Below the pieces are notes generated by a model. The model did not search any database. It saw only the letters and a program-made list of their open reading frames with translations, and was not told the DNA's origin. A stretch of 34,826 bases of DNA from Deltaproteobacteria bacterium CG03_land_8_20_14_0_80_45_14 (lineage in GTDB: Bacteria > Desulfobacterota > BSN033 > UBA1163): the NCBI GenBank assembly GCA_002780715.1, contig PEUO01000041.1, positions 1 to 34,826 on the forward strand, read 5' to 3'. The position numbers and the translations under genes were made by a program. Below are positions 1-8,379 of the stretch, one piece after another (position 1 is the stretch's first letter; every line of letters starts with the position of its first letter).

Positions 1-1280
1 TGGAGGATTCGCATGAGGTCCCCCAGAGAAATCGCCCCTACCAATCGATCCTTTTCAACGACGGGGAGAAAACTCTGGTTTTGTCCGATGATGAGCGCCT
101 GGACTCGAGAAAAAGGAGTGTCGGGGGAGACCATCGAGAACTCTGTGGTCATATATTCCTTCACCAGGGAACTTTTTAGCCCATGATATTCAGCTTTCTC
201 CACTACCTGTTTGGAAATCAAACCAATCACTTTTTCATTCTGAAGGACAGTAAGGATATTCAGGTTATATCGGGTCAGTATCTCCCCAGCTTCTTCCAAG
301 GTTCGTTCGGGTTCTATGGTCTTAACAGGATAGACCATTGCATCCCTTGCCACCTTTTTGGGCTTCACCATCTCTTTTAATGTCTTGATCAAACGATCAT
401 GGGCCTCTATCAGAGCCATCCCCTTGACTGTTGCAGAGGCCGCTGTGGGATGCCCTCCTCCTCCAAATTCGCTGGCGATCTCTGAGACGTTCACCTCTTC
501 GAGGCGGCTTCTCCCGATTAAGTAGATGCGGTCTTCCATCCTGACCAGGACCAACAGAACATCCAAGTTTTCCATATCTTTCAATTTATGGACGAGGACC
601 GCAATATCCCCCACATAACGATCCACAGAAGCCTCAGCAATCACCACATCGATCCCATGAAAGTTATATCGAGTAGCGGATTGGATCAGGTCATTCAACA
701 GGAAGATTTGTTCCGCTGTCAGTTCCTTGGTGATCACATTCGATAGGATGTTGAGATTTGCCCCTTTTCGGAACAAATACCCAGCCGCTCTGAAATCCTC
801 CTCTTTCGTTGAAGGAAAGGTCAGGTTCCCTGTATCTTCATAAATCCCCAGCATCATCACCGTAGCTTCATCGGATGTGATATCAATTCCCTTTTTCTGA
901 AGGATATCCAGGAGGAGTGTCACCGTCGCTCCGACCTCTGAGATGACTTCCAGGGATCCATGGAGATCCTCCGAAGAGGGAGGATGGTGGTCATAGATGT
1001 GAATTTCCAAATCAGGTTTGGATAAAACCTCTGAAAACTTTCCGATCCGACTGATCTGACGGGTGTCAACCAAAATGAGTCGTTTCACTTCCTGAAGATC
1101 AATATTTTTGATCCGTTCCACCTCAAAGGCATAGAGGGTAGAATGGATGAAAAAATCGCGGAGGCTTCTCTCTTGAGAGCCAGGAAAGACCAAAACCGCA
1201 TTGGGATAAAGTTTTTTAGCGGCCAGCATGGACGCCAAAGAATCAAAATCGGCATTGATGTGGGTGGTGATCACTTCCAT
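1..1280 (-). CDS. DHH phosphoesterase-CBS protein, N-terminal part (3' end outside window)
   Basis: This ORF is missing from the supplied track because it runs off the left edge. Translating the minus strand from the ATG at 1280 gives about 426 residues without a stop. The N-terminus has a DHH phosphoesterase core: HINADFDSLAS (the HxNxDxD motif), then VDTRQ, then DHHPPS. A DHHA1-type GGGGHPTAAS motif follows near residue 285, and then two CBS domains (VKTIEPERTLEEAG..., EYMTTEFSMVSPDTPFSRV...). In deltaproteobacteria this DHH-CBS-CBS order is usually followed by a tRNA nucleotidyltransferase/poly(A) polymerase domain. That part would lie left of the window, so a CCA- or CC-adding role is inference only. 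The Shine-Dalgarno is weak. A heptamer inverted repeat separates it from xerD. Confidence 0.88.
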   Translation of the reverse strand, partial: MEVITTHINADFDSLASMLAAKKLYPNAVLVFPGSQERSLRDFFIHSTLYAFEVERIKNIDLQEVKRLILVDTRQISRIGKFSEVLSKPDLEIHIYDHHPPSSEDLHGSLEVISEVGATVTLLLDILQKKGIDITSDEATVMMLGIYEDTGNLTFPSTKEEDFRAAGYLFRKGANLNILSNVITKELTAEQIFLLNDLIQSATRYNFHGIDVVIAEASVDRYVGDIAVLVHKLKDMENLDVLLVLVRMEDRIYLIGRSRLEEVNVSEIASEFGGGGHPTAASATVKGMALIEAHDRLIKTLKEMVKPKKVARDAMVYPVKTIEPERTLEEAGEILTRYNLNILTVLQNEKVIGLISKQVVEKAEYHGLKSSLVKEYMTTEFSMVSPDTPFSRVQALIIGQNQSFLPVVEKDRLVGAISLGDLMRIL

Positions 1281-1289
1281 AGAAGACTC

Positions 1290-1387
1290 AATTAGCAATG
1301 GACAATTAACAATGCAAAATTAAAAATGTAAAAGACTACTTGAACTGCCGTTTTGAAATGCTAATGGCTAATTGATCATTTTGCAAT
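1290..1387. repeat. intergenic inverted repeat built of degenerate 7-bp units
   Basis: The left arm (1290-1331) reads as six consecutive 7-mers: AATTAGC, AATGGAC, AATTAAC, AATGCAA, AATTAAA, AATGTAA. The right arm (1353-1387) holds five 7-mers of the complementary type: TTGAAAT, GCTAATG, GCTAATT, GATCATT, TTGCAAT. About 21 bp of other sequence lie between the arms. It fills the xerD to DHH-CBS spacer and ends 9 bp from the xerD stop codon. It is not a normal terminator because there is no GC-rich stem with a T-run. Confidence 0.75.
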
Positions 1388-1395
1388 GATCTTTT

Positions 1396-2283
1396 TTAGC
1401 CTCTTGGATGATACCGTTGATGAATCTTCTTCAATCTCTCTCCAGTCACATGGGTATATATCTGAGTGGTAGAGATATCCGAGTGGCCAAGCATCATCTG
1501 GACAGAACGAAGATCGGCCCCTCTTTCTAAAAGATGACTGGCAAAGGAGTGACGGAGAAGGTGAGGGGTGATCCTCTTACGAAGGCCAGCCCTTCGCCCA
1601 TAATCTTTAAGATTCTTCCAGACACCCTGTCTGCTCATCCCCTTCCCCGAACGGTTGATAAAAAGAGATGGGCTTTCCTTCCCCTTCGCAAGGATTCCGC
1701 GGGCTGTTTTTAAATAGAGGCTGACCCGCTTCATCGCTTCGCTTCCGAGCGGAACAATCCTTTCTTTCGAACCCTTTCCATAGAGGAGAACGTACCCCCC
1801 TTCCAGGTTGACCTGATGGGTTGGAAGGTGAGTCAGCTCGGAAACTCTCATCCCTGTCGCATAAAGCATTTCCAGCATCGCCCGGTCTCTCACCCCAAGA
1901 GGAGTCTGAAGATTAGGTTGTTCCAATATTTGTTCGATCTCCTGCAAGGTCAAAATTTCTGGCAAGGTTTTCGCCACCCTGGGTGATTCCAAATTTTCGA
2001 CAGGATTGCTCTCCAGAATTCCCTCTTGAATCAAAAATCGAAAGAAGGTCCGAATGGCGACCAAATTTCTCACGATGGTCTTGGAAGAAAGATTCTTCTT
2101 TTTCAGCGCCAAGAGAAAACCCCTGACATCGAATTTGCTGACCTCTCGGATCTTCTGAATCCCCTTTCCCCTCAGGTGATTTAAGAATCGACTCAAACCA
2201 TGGCTGTATGCCTCGATCGTATTTTTGGAAAGGCCTTTTTCAACGATGAGGTAATGGAGAAATTGGTCCAACAATTGTTCCAT
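1396..2283 (-). CDS. xerD: site-specific tyrosine recombinase XerD
   Basis: This is a 295-residue tyrosine recombinase that would resolve chromosome dimers at dif together with a XerC partner. It has an N-terminal SAM-like core-binding domain (about residues 1-95) and a C-terminal catalytic domain. All catalytic residues are visible with XerD spacing: R146 (ATGMRVSEL), K170 (GKGSKER), H241 and R244 (HLLRHSFASH), H267 (LGHSDISTT) and nucleophile Y276 (QIYTHV). Length matches E. coli XerD (298). The start has AGGA about 7 nt upstream. A terminator lies between dut and this gene, so xerD needs read-through or a promoter inside the 3' end of dut. XerC versus XerD cannot be fully separated by eye; XerD is preferred. 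Confidence 0.93.
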   Translation of the reverse strand: MEQLLDQFLHYLIVEKGLSKNTIEAYSHGLSRFLNHLRGKGIQKIREVSKFDVRGFLLALKKKNLSSKTIVRNLVAIRTFFRFLIQEGILESNPVENLESPRVAKTLPEILTLQEIEQILEQPNLQTPLGVRDRAMLEMLYATGMRVSELTHLPTHQVNLEGGYVLLYGKGSKERIVPLGSEAMKRVSLYLKTARGILAKGKESPSLFINRSGKGMSRQGVWKNLKDYGRRAGLRKRITPHLLRHSFASHLLERGADLRSVQMMLGHSDISTTQIYTHVTGERLKKIHQRYHPRG

Positions 2284-2311
2284 CTCAATTTCCTAAACTG
2301 AAAAGGGGAAC

Positions 2312-2347
2312 CAAATAAAAAGCAGAGGCGATTATGCCCTCTGCTTT
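2312..2347 (-). terminator. intrinsic terminator after dut
   Basis: A perfect 10-bp stem, AAAGCAGAGG (2319-2328) with CCTCTGCTTT (2338-2347), has a 9-nt loop. On the minus strand it is followed by a T-rich tract (TTTTTATTT). It lies 31 bp beyond the dut stop and closes the rimP-to-dut gene array. Confidence 0.82.
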
Positions 2348-2377
2348 GATAAAAGATCAATCGTCTTGAGCCTCTCC

Positions 2378-2818
2378 TTAGATTCCTGTGTGACCAAATC
2401 CCCCTCCTTGTCTCTGGGTCGCTGGGAGATTATCGACTTCCTCCAAGGTCGCTCGAAAAACCTGTGAGATGACCATCTGGGCGATTCTCTCTCCATTACG
2501 GAGGGTAAAAGGTTCCTTTCCAAAATTGATCAGAAGGACACCGATCTCCCCGCGATAATCGGAATCGATTGTCCCTGGCCCATTGACTATGCCAATCCCT
2601 TTCTGAATGGCCAACCCACTGCGAGGTCTGACTTGACCTTCAAACCCTTCAGGGATCGCCGCGGCGATCCCGGTAGGGATGAGTTTTCTCTCTCCCGGTT
2701 CCAAGACAACCTCTTTTTCCAGAGAAGCGAAGAGGTCCATTCCGGAGGCCCCCTCGGTCATATATTGAGGCATAGGCGCTGGATGATCTTTTTTCAACCG
2801 TTTGATATAAATTTTCAT
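2378..2818 (-). CDS. dut: dUTP diphosphatase (dUTPase)
   Basis: This 146-residue homotrimeric dUTPase hydrolyses dUTP to dUMP and pyrophosphate, keeping uracil out of DNA and supplying dUMP for dTMP synthesis. All five family motifs are present in order: ASGMDLFA (24-31), PRSGLA (65-70), [11 protein letters not shown] (82-92, with the catalytic Asp and Tyr), RIAQMV (111-116) and the C-terminal arm GGGFGHTG (138-145). Length is typical for bacterial Dut. It lies 35 bp downstream of the M16 peptidase gene. A short perfect dyad (GGAGAC-CT-GTCTCC) sits in that spacer just upstream of the start. It is the last gene before a terminator. Confidence 0.96.
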   Translation of the reverse strand: MKIYIKRLKKDHPAPMPQYMTEGASGMDLFASLEKEVVLEPGERKLIPTGIAAAIPEGFEGQVRPRSGLAIQKGIGIVNGPGTIDSDYRGEIGVLLINFGKEPFTLRNGERIAQMVISQVFRATLEEVDNLPATQRQGGGFGHTGI

Positions 2819-2853
2819 TGTTGGAGACCTGTCTCCAGAACGGGGCCTATTCG

Positions 2854-4176
2854 TTACTTTCCGGTTAACCGGATCTTGTCCAAATAATTCCCGTCCATCG
2901 GTCCCAATACGGTCAAGCAGAAAAAGCGTTCATCAAAGATATTGTTGGCTAAATGTTGAACGGTTTCTTCCTTTACCTCATCAATCCCTTTGAGAATCAT
3001 TCCCACAGGGAGATAGGTCTGGAAATAGATTTCATTCTTCGCCAGACGGGTCATCAGGTTGTCAGAGCTCTCGAGGCTGAGGAGAAGATTCCCTTTCAAC
3101 TGTTCTTTTGCAGTTTCCAATTCTCCATTCTTTAAAGACCCCTTCTTGAGGCGGTTAAACTCTTTGAGGACCAGTTCGATGGTCTCCTGAAAAGAACCTT
3201 CATTCGTCCCTGCATAAACCACGACCAGTCCCGTATCAATATAAGTCGGAAGATAGGAGTAAACGGAATAGGCCAAACCGCGATTCTCTCGGATCTCTTG
3301 AAAAAGCCTTGAACTCATCCCGCCTCCCAGAATGGTATTCAAGACATACGAGGTGAACCGAAGGGAATGGTTGTATTGGAGTCCTTTGGTGCCGAGGCAA
3401 AAGTGCACCTGCTCTAAATTTCGCTTCCAAATATTGGTCGTGGAAATTGAATCGGGTTTTGTCCTCGCCCTCGCCTTATCCGATTTTTGAATCTGACCGA
3501 ACGTTGCGTCGACCAGGTCAACCACCTCGAGGTGTTTTAAATTTCCAGCCGCGCAGACGATGATTCGGTCAGCCGGATAGTTTTCCTTAAAAAATTGGTG
3601 GAGTTGATCTCGAGGGAAGGATTGAACAAGGTCCGAAGTTCCATAAATAGGAAAACCCAAAGGATGTTCTCCCCAACAAATTCGGTTGAAAAGATCATGG
3701 ATATAATCGTCAGGAGTATCCTCCACCATTTTAATCTCCTGGAGGATCACCATCCTCTCCCTCTCTACATCCTTTAAATCCATGAGAGAATGGAGAAAAA
3801 TATCTGAAAGGAGATCGATGGCGAGGGGCAAATTTTTATCGATCACCTTAGCATAAAAACAGGTGTACTCCCTCCCTGTAAAGGCGTTCAGAGTTCCACC
3901 CACGGAGTCAATTTCCTTGGCGATGTCGAAAGCGGTTCTTTTTTCTGTCCCTTTGAAGAGAAGGTGTTCAATAAAATGGGAGATCCCATTTTCATGGGGT
4001 TGTTCATCTCTCGACCCAGTCACCACCCACACTCCAATGGACACAGACCTGAGATAAGGGATTTCCTCTGTTATTACCCGAATGCCATTATCGAGCACGG
4101 TCTTCTGATATCCAGATCCTGTATCAATCCATGATTGATTCAAGGAATCACGCCTATTTTTAATCTCACCGTCCAT
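2854..4176 (-). CDS. M16 (insulinase/pitrilysin) family zinc peptidase
   Basis: This 440-residue single-chain M16 peptidase is of the processing-peptidase/YmxG type. The inverted zinc motif HxxEH is intact (HFIEH, H67-E70-H71). The third zinc ligand is probably E147 in the downstream helix. The C-terminal half carries the second M16 fold ([23 protein letters not shown]). No signal peptide is visible, so it is probably cytoplasmic. Downstream of pnp, with 34 bp between them, is its usual place; B. subtilis has the same pnp-ymxG order. The start is preceded by an AGGGGA-type Shine-Dalgarno. The physiological substrate is unknown. Confidence 0.93.
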   Translation of the reverse strand: MDGEIKNRRDSLNQSWIDTGSGYQKTVLDNGIRVITEEIPYLRSVSIGVWVVTGSRDEQPHENGISHFIEHLLFKGTEKRTAFDIAKEIDSVGGTLNAFTGREYTCFYAKVIDKNLPLAIDLLSDIFLHSLMDLKDVERERMVILQEIKMVEDTPDDYIHDLFNRICWGEHPLGFPIYGTSDLVQSFPRDQLHQFFKENYPADRIIVCAAGNLKHLEVVDLVDATFGQIQKSDKARARTKPDSISTTNIWKRNLEQVHFCLGTKGLQYNHSLRFTSYVLNTILGGGMSSRLFQEIRENRGLAYSVYSYLPTYIDTGLVVVYAGTNEGSFQETIELVLKEFNRLKKGSLKNGELETAKEQLKGNLLLSLESSDNLMTRLAKNEIYFQTYLPVGMILKGIDEVKEETVQHLANNIFDERFFCLTVLGPMDGNYLDKIRLTGK

Positions 4177-4210
4177 GACTTTCTATCCCCTAACTGTTTA
4201 ACCCCTCTCT

Positions 4211-6316
4211 CTATCCCTTATCCCCTGCATTCGGCTTCGTCTCCCTCAAGGCTGCCTTACGACTCAATCGAACGCGCCCCTGAGGATCGATATCGATCAC
4301 CTTTACAAGCACCTCATCTCCTTCTTTGAGAACATCCGAGACCTCCTTGACATGGCCCTCTGCCAATTGGGAGATATGGATGAGGCCATCCGTCCCCGGA
4401 AAAAGTTCTACAATGGCGCCAAAACCTAAAATCCGTATAACCTTCCCAGTATAAAGCGCACCTACTTCGACCTCTTGGGTGAGCTTCTTGATCATATAGA
4501 TGGCTTTTTCGATGGATTCATAATTCGGAGAGGCCAGCTTCACCAGTCCCGAATCGTCCACATCAACCTTCACGCCGGTCTGATCGATAATGGCTCGAAT
4601 GTTCTTCCCTCCTGGGCCAATGACATCCCGAATTTTTTCCTGCTTCACTTGGAGGCTGACGATCCGAGGGGCATGCGGTGAGAGATCTTTTCGGGGTTCG
4701 GAAATGGTCTCGCTCATCTTATTCAAAATATGGAATCTGCCCTCTCTGGCCTGATCGAGAACTTTTCTCATAATCTCTTTGGAGATGCCCTGAACTTTGA
4801 TATCCATCTGGATGGCTGTAACCCCTTCAGAAGTGCCCGCCACCTTGAAATCCATGTCCCCCAGATGGTCCTCATCGCCCAGGATGTCTGAAAGGACGGC
4901 GCTCTCCCCCTCTTCTAAGATTAAACCCATGGCAATACCAGCTACGGGAGCTTTAATCGGAACCCCTGCATCCATGAGTGAGAGGGTTGATCCACATACT
5001 GTAGCCATGGAGGAGGATCCATTCGATTCCAACACTTCTGAGACAATTCGAATGGTATAGGGAAAATTCTCACTCGAAGGGAGAACAGGCAGGATTGCCC
5101 TTTCGGCCAAAGCCCCATGCCCAATCTCTCTCCGGCTGGGCGACCTCAGTGGGGAAACTTCTCCTGTACAAAAGGGAGGGAAATTATAGTGGAGCATGAA
5201 TGATTTATAGATCTCACCGTTCAAGGAATTAATCTTTTGCTCATCTTCAGAAGTTCCAAATGTGACAACAGCCAGGACCTGAGTTTCTCCACGTGTGAAA
5301 AGGGCGGAACCATGGGTTCTGGGAAGGATACCCACTTCACAGGAGATGGGACGAATTTCTGAAAGCCTTCTTCCATCGATTCTCTGTTTCTTTTCTAAAA
5401 TCAATTTTCGGACCAGTTTACGATAGATTGCTTCGAAAGCGATCCTCACCATCTTTTGTGAGGATTCATCTTGGACCCCGAGCTCCTGAAAGGTCAACTG
5501 AAGGATCTCCTCCAATCGTTCTTTTCTTTCCCCTTTTTCTGTGATGTGAAAGGTTTCCTGGAGTTTCTCTTGAGCGGTTGCGCTGACTTTTTCGTAAAGG
5601 CTTTCTTCTGGTTTTTGGAGTTCGAATTCCCGAGGGGTAACTCCTAAAGCTGACTTCATCTGTTTCTGAAGAGCAATCACCGGTTTCAGGGACCGATGGC
5701 CAAACAGAATGGCCTCCAAGATCTCCTCCTCTTTGACCTCCTTTGCGCTTCCTTCGACCATAATGATGGCATCCTCACTCCCTGCCACAAAGAGATCGAT
5801 ATCGCTCAGTTCCAATTCTTCATACGTGGGGTTGAGGACGAACTCTCCGTCAATCCGACCCACTTTAGCTCCTGCAATGGGTCCTTCGAAGGGGATATCG
5901 GAGAGAGAAAGAGCGCTGGAGGCTCCAATCATTCCTAATATGGAAGGATCATTATCCTGGTCGGCAGAAAGGACGGTGGCGATGATCTGGATCTCATTTT
6001 GAAACCCTTTAGGGAAAAGGGGTCTCAGGGGTCGATCAATAAAGCGGGAGATCAGCGTCTCACGATCGCTGTGTCTCCCTTCCCTCTTAAAAAAACCTCC
6101 TGGGATCCTCCCTGCAGCATAAGTCATTTCTAAATAATTAACAGTGAGGGGAATGAAATCGAGGCCTTCGCGCTTCTTTTCGGATGTCACAGCCGTCACC
6201 AGGACGACCGTCTCTCCATACTGCACCATGACCGAACCGTTTGCCTGCTTCGCCACCTTTCCAGTTTCAATGGAAAAGGGCCTTCCTCCTAAATCGATTT
6301 GTAGCTTCTGACTCAT
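4211..6316 (-). CDS. pnp: polyribonucleotide nucleotidyltransferase (PNPase)
   Basis: PNPase is the phosphorolytic 3'-5' exoribonuclease and 3'-tailing enzyme of the RNA degradosome. The order is RNase PH-like 1, helical domain, RNase PH-like 2 ([23 protein letters not shown] with the catalytic Asp residues), KH ([11 protein letters not shown]) and S1 ([18 protein letters not shown]). The track starts at 6340 (709 aa). I prefer the ninth codon, ATG at 6316 (701 aa), because AAGGAG lies 13 nt before it. The upstream ATG has no ribosome site, and family members normally start just before the (I/E)LGGR motif seen here. It follows rpsO, as in many bacteria. Confidence 0.96.
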   Translation of the reverse strand: MSQKLQIDLGGRPFSIETGKVAKQANGSVMVQYGETVVLVTAVTSEKKREGLDFIPLTVNYLEMTYAAGRIPGGFFKREGRHSDRETLISRFIDRPLRPLFPKGFQNEIQIIATVLSADQDNDPSILGMIGASSALSLSDIPFEGPIAGAKVGRIDGEFVLNPTYEELELSDIDLFVAGSEDAIIMVEGSAKEVKEEEILEAILFGHRSLKPVIALQKQMKSALGVTPREFELQKPEESLYEKVSATAQEKLQETFHITEKGERKERLEEILQLTFQELGVQDESSQKMVRIAFEAIYRKLVRKLILEKKQRIDGRRLSEIRPISCEVGILPRTHGSALFTRGETQVLAVVTFGTSEDEQKINSLNGEIYKSFMLHYNFPPFCTGEVSPLRSPSRREIGHGALAERAILPVLPSSENFPYTIRIVSEVLESNGSSSMATVCGSTLSLMDAGVPIKAPVAGIAMGLILEEGESAVLSDILGDEDHLGDMDFKVAGTSEGVTAIQMDIKVQGISKEIMRKVLDQAREGRFHILNKMSETISEPRKDLSPHAPRIVSLQVKQEKIRDVIGPGGKNIRAIIDQTGVKVDVDDSGLVKLASPNYESIEKAIYMIKKLTQEVEVGALYTGKVIRILGFGAIVELFPGTDGLIHISQLAEGHVKEVSDVLKEGDEVLVKVIDIDPQGRVRLSRKAALRETKPNAGDKG

Positions 6317-6356
6317 ATGAATCTCTTCACTCCTTTTCATTTAGAACATGATGGCA

Positions 6357-6626
6357 TTACTTCCGTAGACCTAACTTATCGATGACCGTTCGATATCGGT
6401 CCACTTTGTTTTCTTTAAGGTAGTTGAGGAGTCTCCTCCGCTGCCCAACCAATTTAAGGAGACCCCTGCGAGAGTGATGGTCTCGTTTGTGTATTTTAAA
6501 GTGTTCTGTCAGATATCGAATCCTTTCGCTGAGAAGAGCGATTTGAACCTCCGGGGAACCCGTGTCCCGTTCGTGGTTTTTAAACTGTTCGATGATCTCT
6601 TTTTTCTTTTCCTGAACAAGTGTCAT
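6357..6626 (-). CDS. rpsO: 30S ribosomal protein S15
   Basis: This 89-residue protein binds the central domain of 16S rRNA and nucleates assembly of the platform of the small subunit. The diagnostic blocks [28 protein letters not shown] and the C-terminal [12 protein letters not shown] are all present, and length is exactly typical. The start has a strong AAAGGAGG site 6-7 nt upstream. The rpsO-pnp order is widely conserved and in E. coli is subject to autoregulation and RNase processing. I do not see a defined processing hairpin in the short spacer. Confidence 0.98.
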   Translation of the reverse strand: MTLVQEKKKEIIEQFKNHERDTGSPEVQIALLSERIRYLTEHFKIHKRDHHSRRGLLKLVGQRRRLLNYLKENKVDRYRTVIDKLGLRK

Positions 6627-6643
6627 GAAATCCTCCTTTTAAA

Positions 6644-7627
6644 CTAAACGTGATCTTCCGTCGGGTATCGTTCTTGGGGTTGAAACACTCTTAACGGGCG
6701 AAGGGCCACGACTTCTGGATTTGCCCAGGGAATATCCGCCCCCTTCACTTCTGATTTTAAAATGGCCACCAACCCATCCCGAGGAGAGGACATCTTGAGC
6801 CATTCCCCTTTTTCGAAGGCTGGAAGGGTCTGTGGAGTAAGATCTTGAACCATCATCTCCTTCCCAGAGCGCACTTTCTCCACCAATTGTTCGTCCCCGA
6901 TCATCTCGGGTAAACTGGGCAAGGCCGCACTCAAAGAAATCAACCACGGTTGAAGGGCATCGGGTTTGGAGATATCCTTTAACCTTTCCCAGGAGATCGC
7001 TTGCTCGAGCGTGAAAGGGCCGCTCCGAGCCCTCCTCAGACGAAGAAGGTGGGCCCCACATCCTATCTTTCTTCCAAGATCTCTTCCCAGGGTGCGGATG
7101 TAAGTTCCTTTTGAGCAAGAAACTTTAAAATGGACAAGGGGGAGCTCAATTTCCTCCATTTGAATATTATAAATTTCTACTTCTCTCTCTTTCCGTCCAA
7201 CCTCGATCCCTTTTCTGGCTAATCGATAAAGGGGTTTCCCCTGCATTTTAATGGCCGAAAACATGGGAGGGGTCTGACGAATCTTCCCTAAAAATGTATG
7301 GATGACACCCTCAATCTTTTCTGCCGGAACTCCCTCCCATGGTTGTTTCAGGACAACCTTACCGGTCCAGTCATCTGTGGTGGTTTCCTCCCCTAACTTG
7401 AGGGTCGCTCCATATTCCTTAGGACCTTCCCTTAAAAAGGGAACCAATTTCGTTCCCTCGTTGATGACAATAGGCAAAACGCCTGTGGCAAAGGGATCAA
7501 GGGTTCCGATATGGCCTGCCTTCTTAATGCCAAATCGATGTTTGATCTCTCTGACCACATCGAGGGAGGTGATCCCTTCAGGTTTATCCACAATGAGGAG
7601 GCCATCAATTCCCCTCTTCATCCCCAT
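6644..7627 (-). CDS. truB: tRNA pseudouridine(55) synthase TruB
   Basis: This 327-residue enzyme converts U55 to pseudouridine in the T-arm of tRNAs. The catalytic motif GTLDPFATGVL is present with nucleophile D44. The DKPEGITS (14-21) and KGTYIRTLGRDLG motifs of the TruB core follow, and the C-terminal 80 or so residues form a PUA-type RNA-binding domain. The gene overlaps the end of rbfA by 23 bp. AAGGAG is well placed either for the ATG at 7627 (4 nt) or for the third codon ATG at 7621 (10 nt), so the true start may be two codons in. ribF, a frequent next gene, is absent before rpsO. Confidence 0.96.
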   Translation of the reverse strand: MGMKRGIDGLLIVDKPEGITSLDVVREIKHRFGIKKAGHIGTLDPFATGVLPIVINEGTKLVPFLREGPKEYGATLKLGEETTTDDWTGKVVLKQPWEGVPAEKIEGVIHTFLGKIRQTPPMFSAIKMQGKPLYRLARKGIEVGRKEREVEIYNIQMEEIELPLVHFKVSCSKGTYIRTLGRDLGRKIGCGAHLLRLRRARSGPFTLEQAISWERLKDISKPDALQPWLISLSAALPSLPEMIGDEQLVEKVRSGKEMMVQDLTPQTLPAFEKGEWLKMSSPRDGLVAILKSEVKGADIPWANPEVVALRPLRVFQPQERYPTEDHV

Positions 7628-7979
7628 TCGGCTCCTTTTCCTGATGGATGCTTTGGATTAACTCTTCCATATGAATCGCATACTCAATGGAGGGATCGAA
7701 TTGAAACAGTATCTCAGGAGTATACCTCAGCCGGATCCGCCGACCCAATTCTTTTCGGACAAATCCCTTGGCGCTGTCCAGACCCTTTATGGACCTCTCC
7801 CTCTCTTGCGGGGTTCCTGCCACGCTGAAATAGACTTTTGCAAACCGGCAATCCTCAGAAACAGTCACCTTGGTGATCGTGACAAAACCAATACGAGGAT
7901 CTTTGATCGACTTCACCAGCATTTGGGAGATTTCTTTCCGAATCAAATCAGCTACTTTTTCTGAACGTTTTCCTTCCAT
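7605..7979 (-). CDS. rbfA: 30S ribosome-binding factor RbfA
   Basis: This 124-residue single KH-fold maturation factor binds immature 30S subunits and helps process the 5' end of 16S rRNA, with a known role in cold adaptation. Family motifs are RSEKVADLIRKEIS near the N-terminus, DPRIGFVTIT (27-36), CRFAKVYFSV and LRYTPEILFQFD. A short charged C-terminal tail continues into the overlap with truB. Start: AAAGG 5 nt before the ATG. It stands between ylxP and truB, as in many nusA-infB operons. Confidence 0.96.
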   Translation of the reverse strand: MEGKRSEKVADLIRKEISQMLVKSIKDPRIGFVTITKVTVSEDCRFAKVYFSVAGTPQERERSIKGLDSAKGFVRKELGRRIRLRYTPEILFQFDPSIEYAIHMEELIQSIHQEKEPNGDEEGN

Positions 7980-7996
7980 CCGAACCTTTAAAATAA

Positions 7997-8284
7997 TTAT
8001 ACCGTAATGATTTCAATTTCTGTTTGCACCATCTCGACGAGGTGCATCTGCTCAATAAAGTTAACGATGTTATCCAAGCTCGAATTGATATGCCGTCGAT
8101 CATTCCCAACTGTACAGAAACCAATCTGCGCCCGTTGCCATAGGTCATTATCCCCGACTTCTGAAATGGCCACATTAAAACGGTGTCTTACCCGATCAAT
8201 CAGTTTGCGAAGCACATGTCGTTTTTCTTTCAAAGAATGATTTTCTGGAATCCGAAGATCGAGTTGACAAATTCCGATCACCAT
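7997..8284 (-). CDS. ylxP: DUF503 family protein (YlxP-like)
   Basis: The family (DUF503/YlxP) has a ferredoxin-like fold and a suspected role in ribosome or translation factor function; its activity is not established. The real start is probably codon 16 of the track ORF (ATG at 8284, 95 aa), with AGGG 7 nt upstream. Residues 1-15 of the longer ORF are just the translation of the heptamer inverted repeat in the spacer. The N-terminus MVIGICQLDLRIPENHSLKEKR is the family signature, followed by VRHRFNVAISEVG and WQRAQIGF. It sits between infB and rbfA, the same position as ylxP in B. subtilis. Confidence 0.9.
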   Translation of the reverse strand: MVIGICQLDLRIPENHSLKEKRHVLRKLIDRVRHRFNVAISEVGDNDLWQRAQIGFCTVGNDRRHINSSLDNIVNFIEQMHLVEMVQTEIEIITV

Positions 8285-8294
8285 CTCTTTACCC

Positions 8295-8372
8295 TGAACA
8301 ATGAACCATAAACGATGAACGATGGACAACGAAGTAACAGACTGTTCATCGTATATTGTTCATCGTTCATTG
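8295..8372. repeat. intergenic inverted repeat of exact 7-bp periodicity
   Basis: The left arm (8295-8329) is five abutting 7-mers: TGAACAA, TGAACCA, TAAACGA, TGAACGA, TGGACAA. The right arm (8345-8372) is four abutting complementary-type 7-mers: TTCATCG, TATATTG, TTCATCG, TTCATTG. The core between the arms is 15 bp. It lies in the 95-bp infB-ylxP spacer and can fold into a long imperfect hairpin in the operon mRNA. Confidence 0.85.
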
Positions 8373-8379
8373 TATCACA

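Noticed and set aside
1396-2283. XerD as the integrase of a mobile element
   Set aside because: It has normal XerD length and residues and no att-like repeats, cargo or transfer genes around it. Housekeeping XerD explains it.
2823-2836. GGAGAC-CT-GTCTCC dyad upstream of dut
   Set aside because: Too short and isolated to call an operator. It is only mentioned under dut.
6639-7118. 159-residue minus-strand ORF
   Set aside because: Out-of-frame shadow of truB, with Arg/Ser-rich composition and no motifs.
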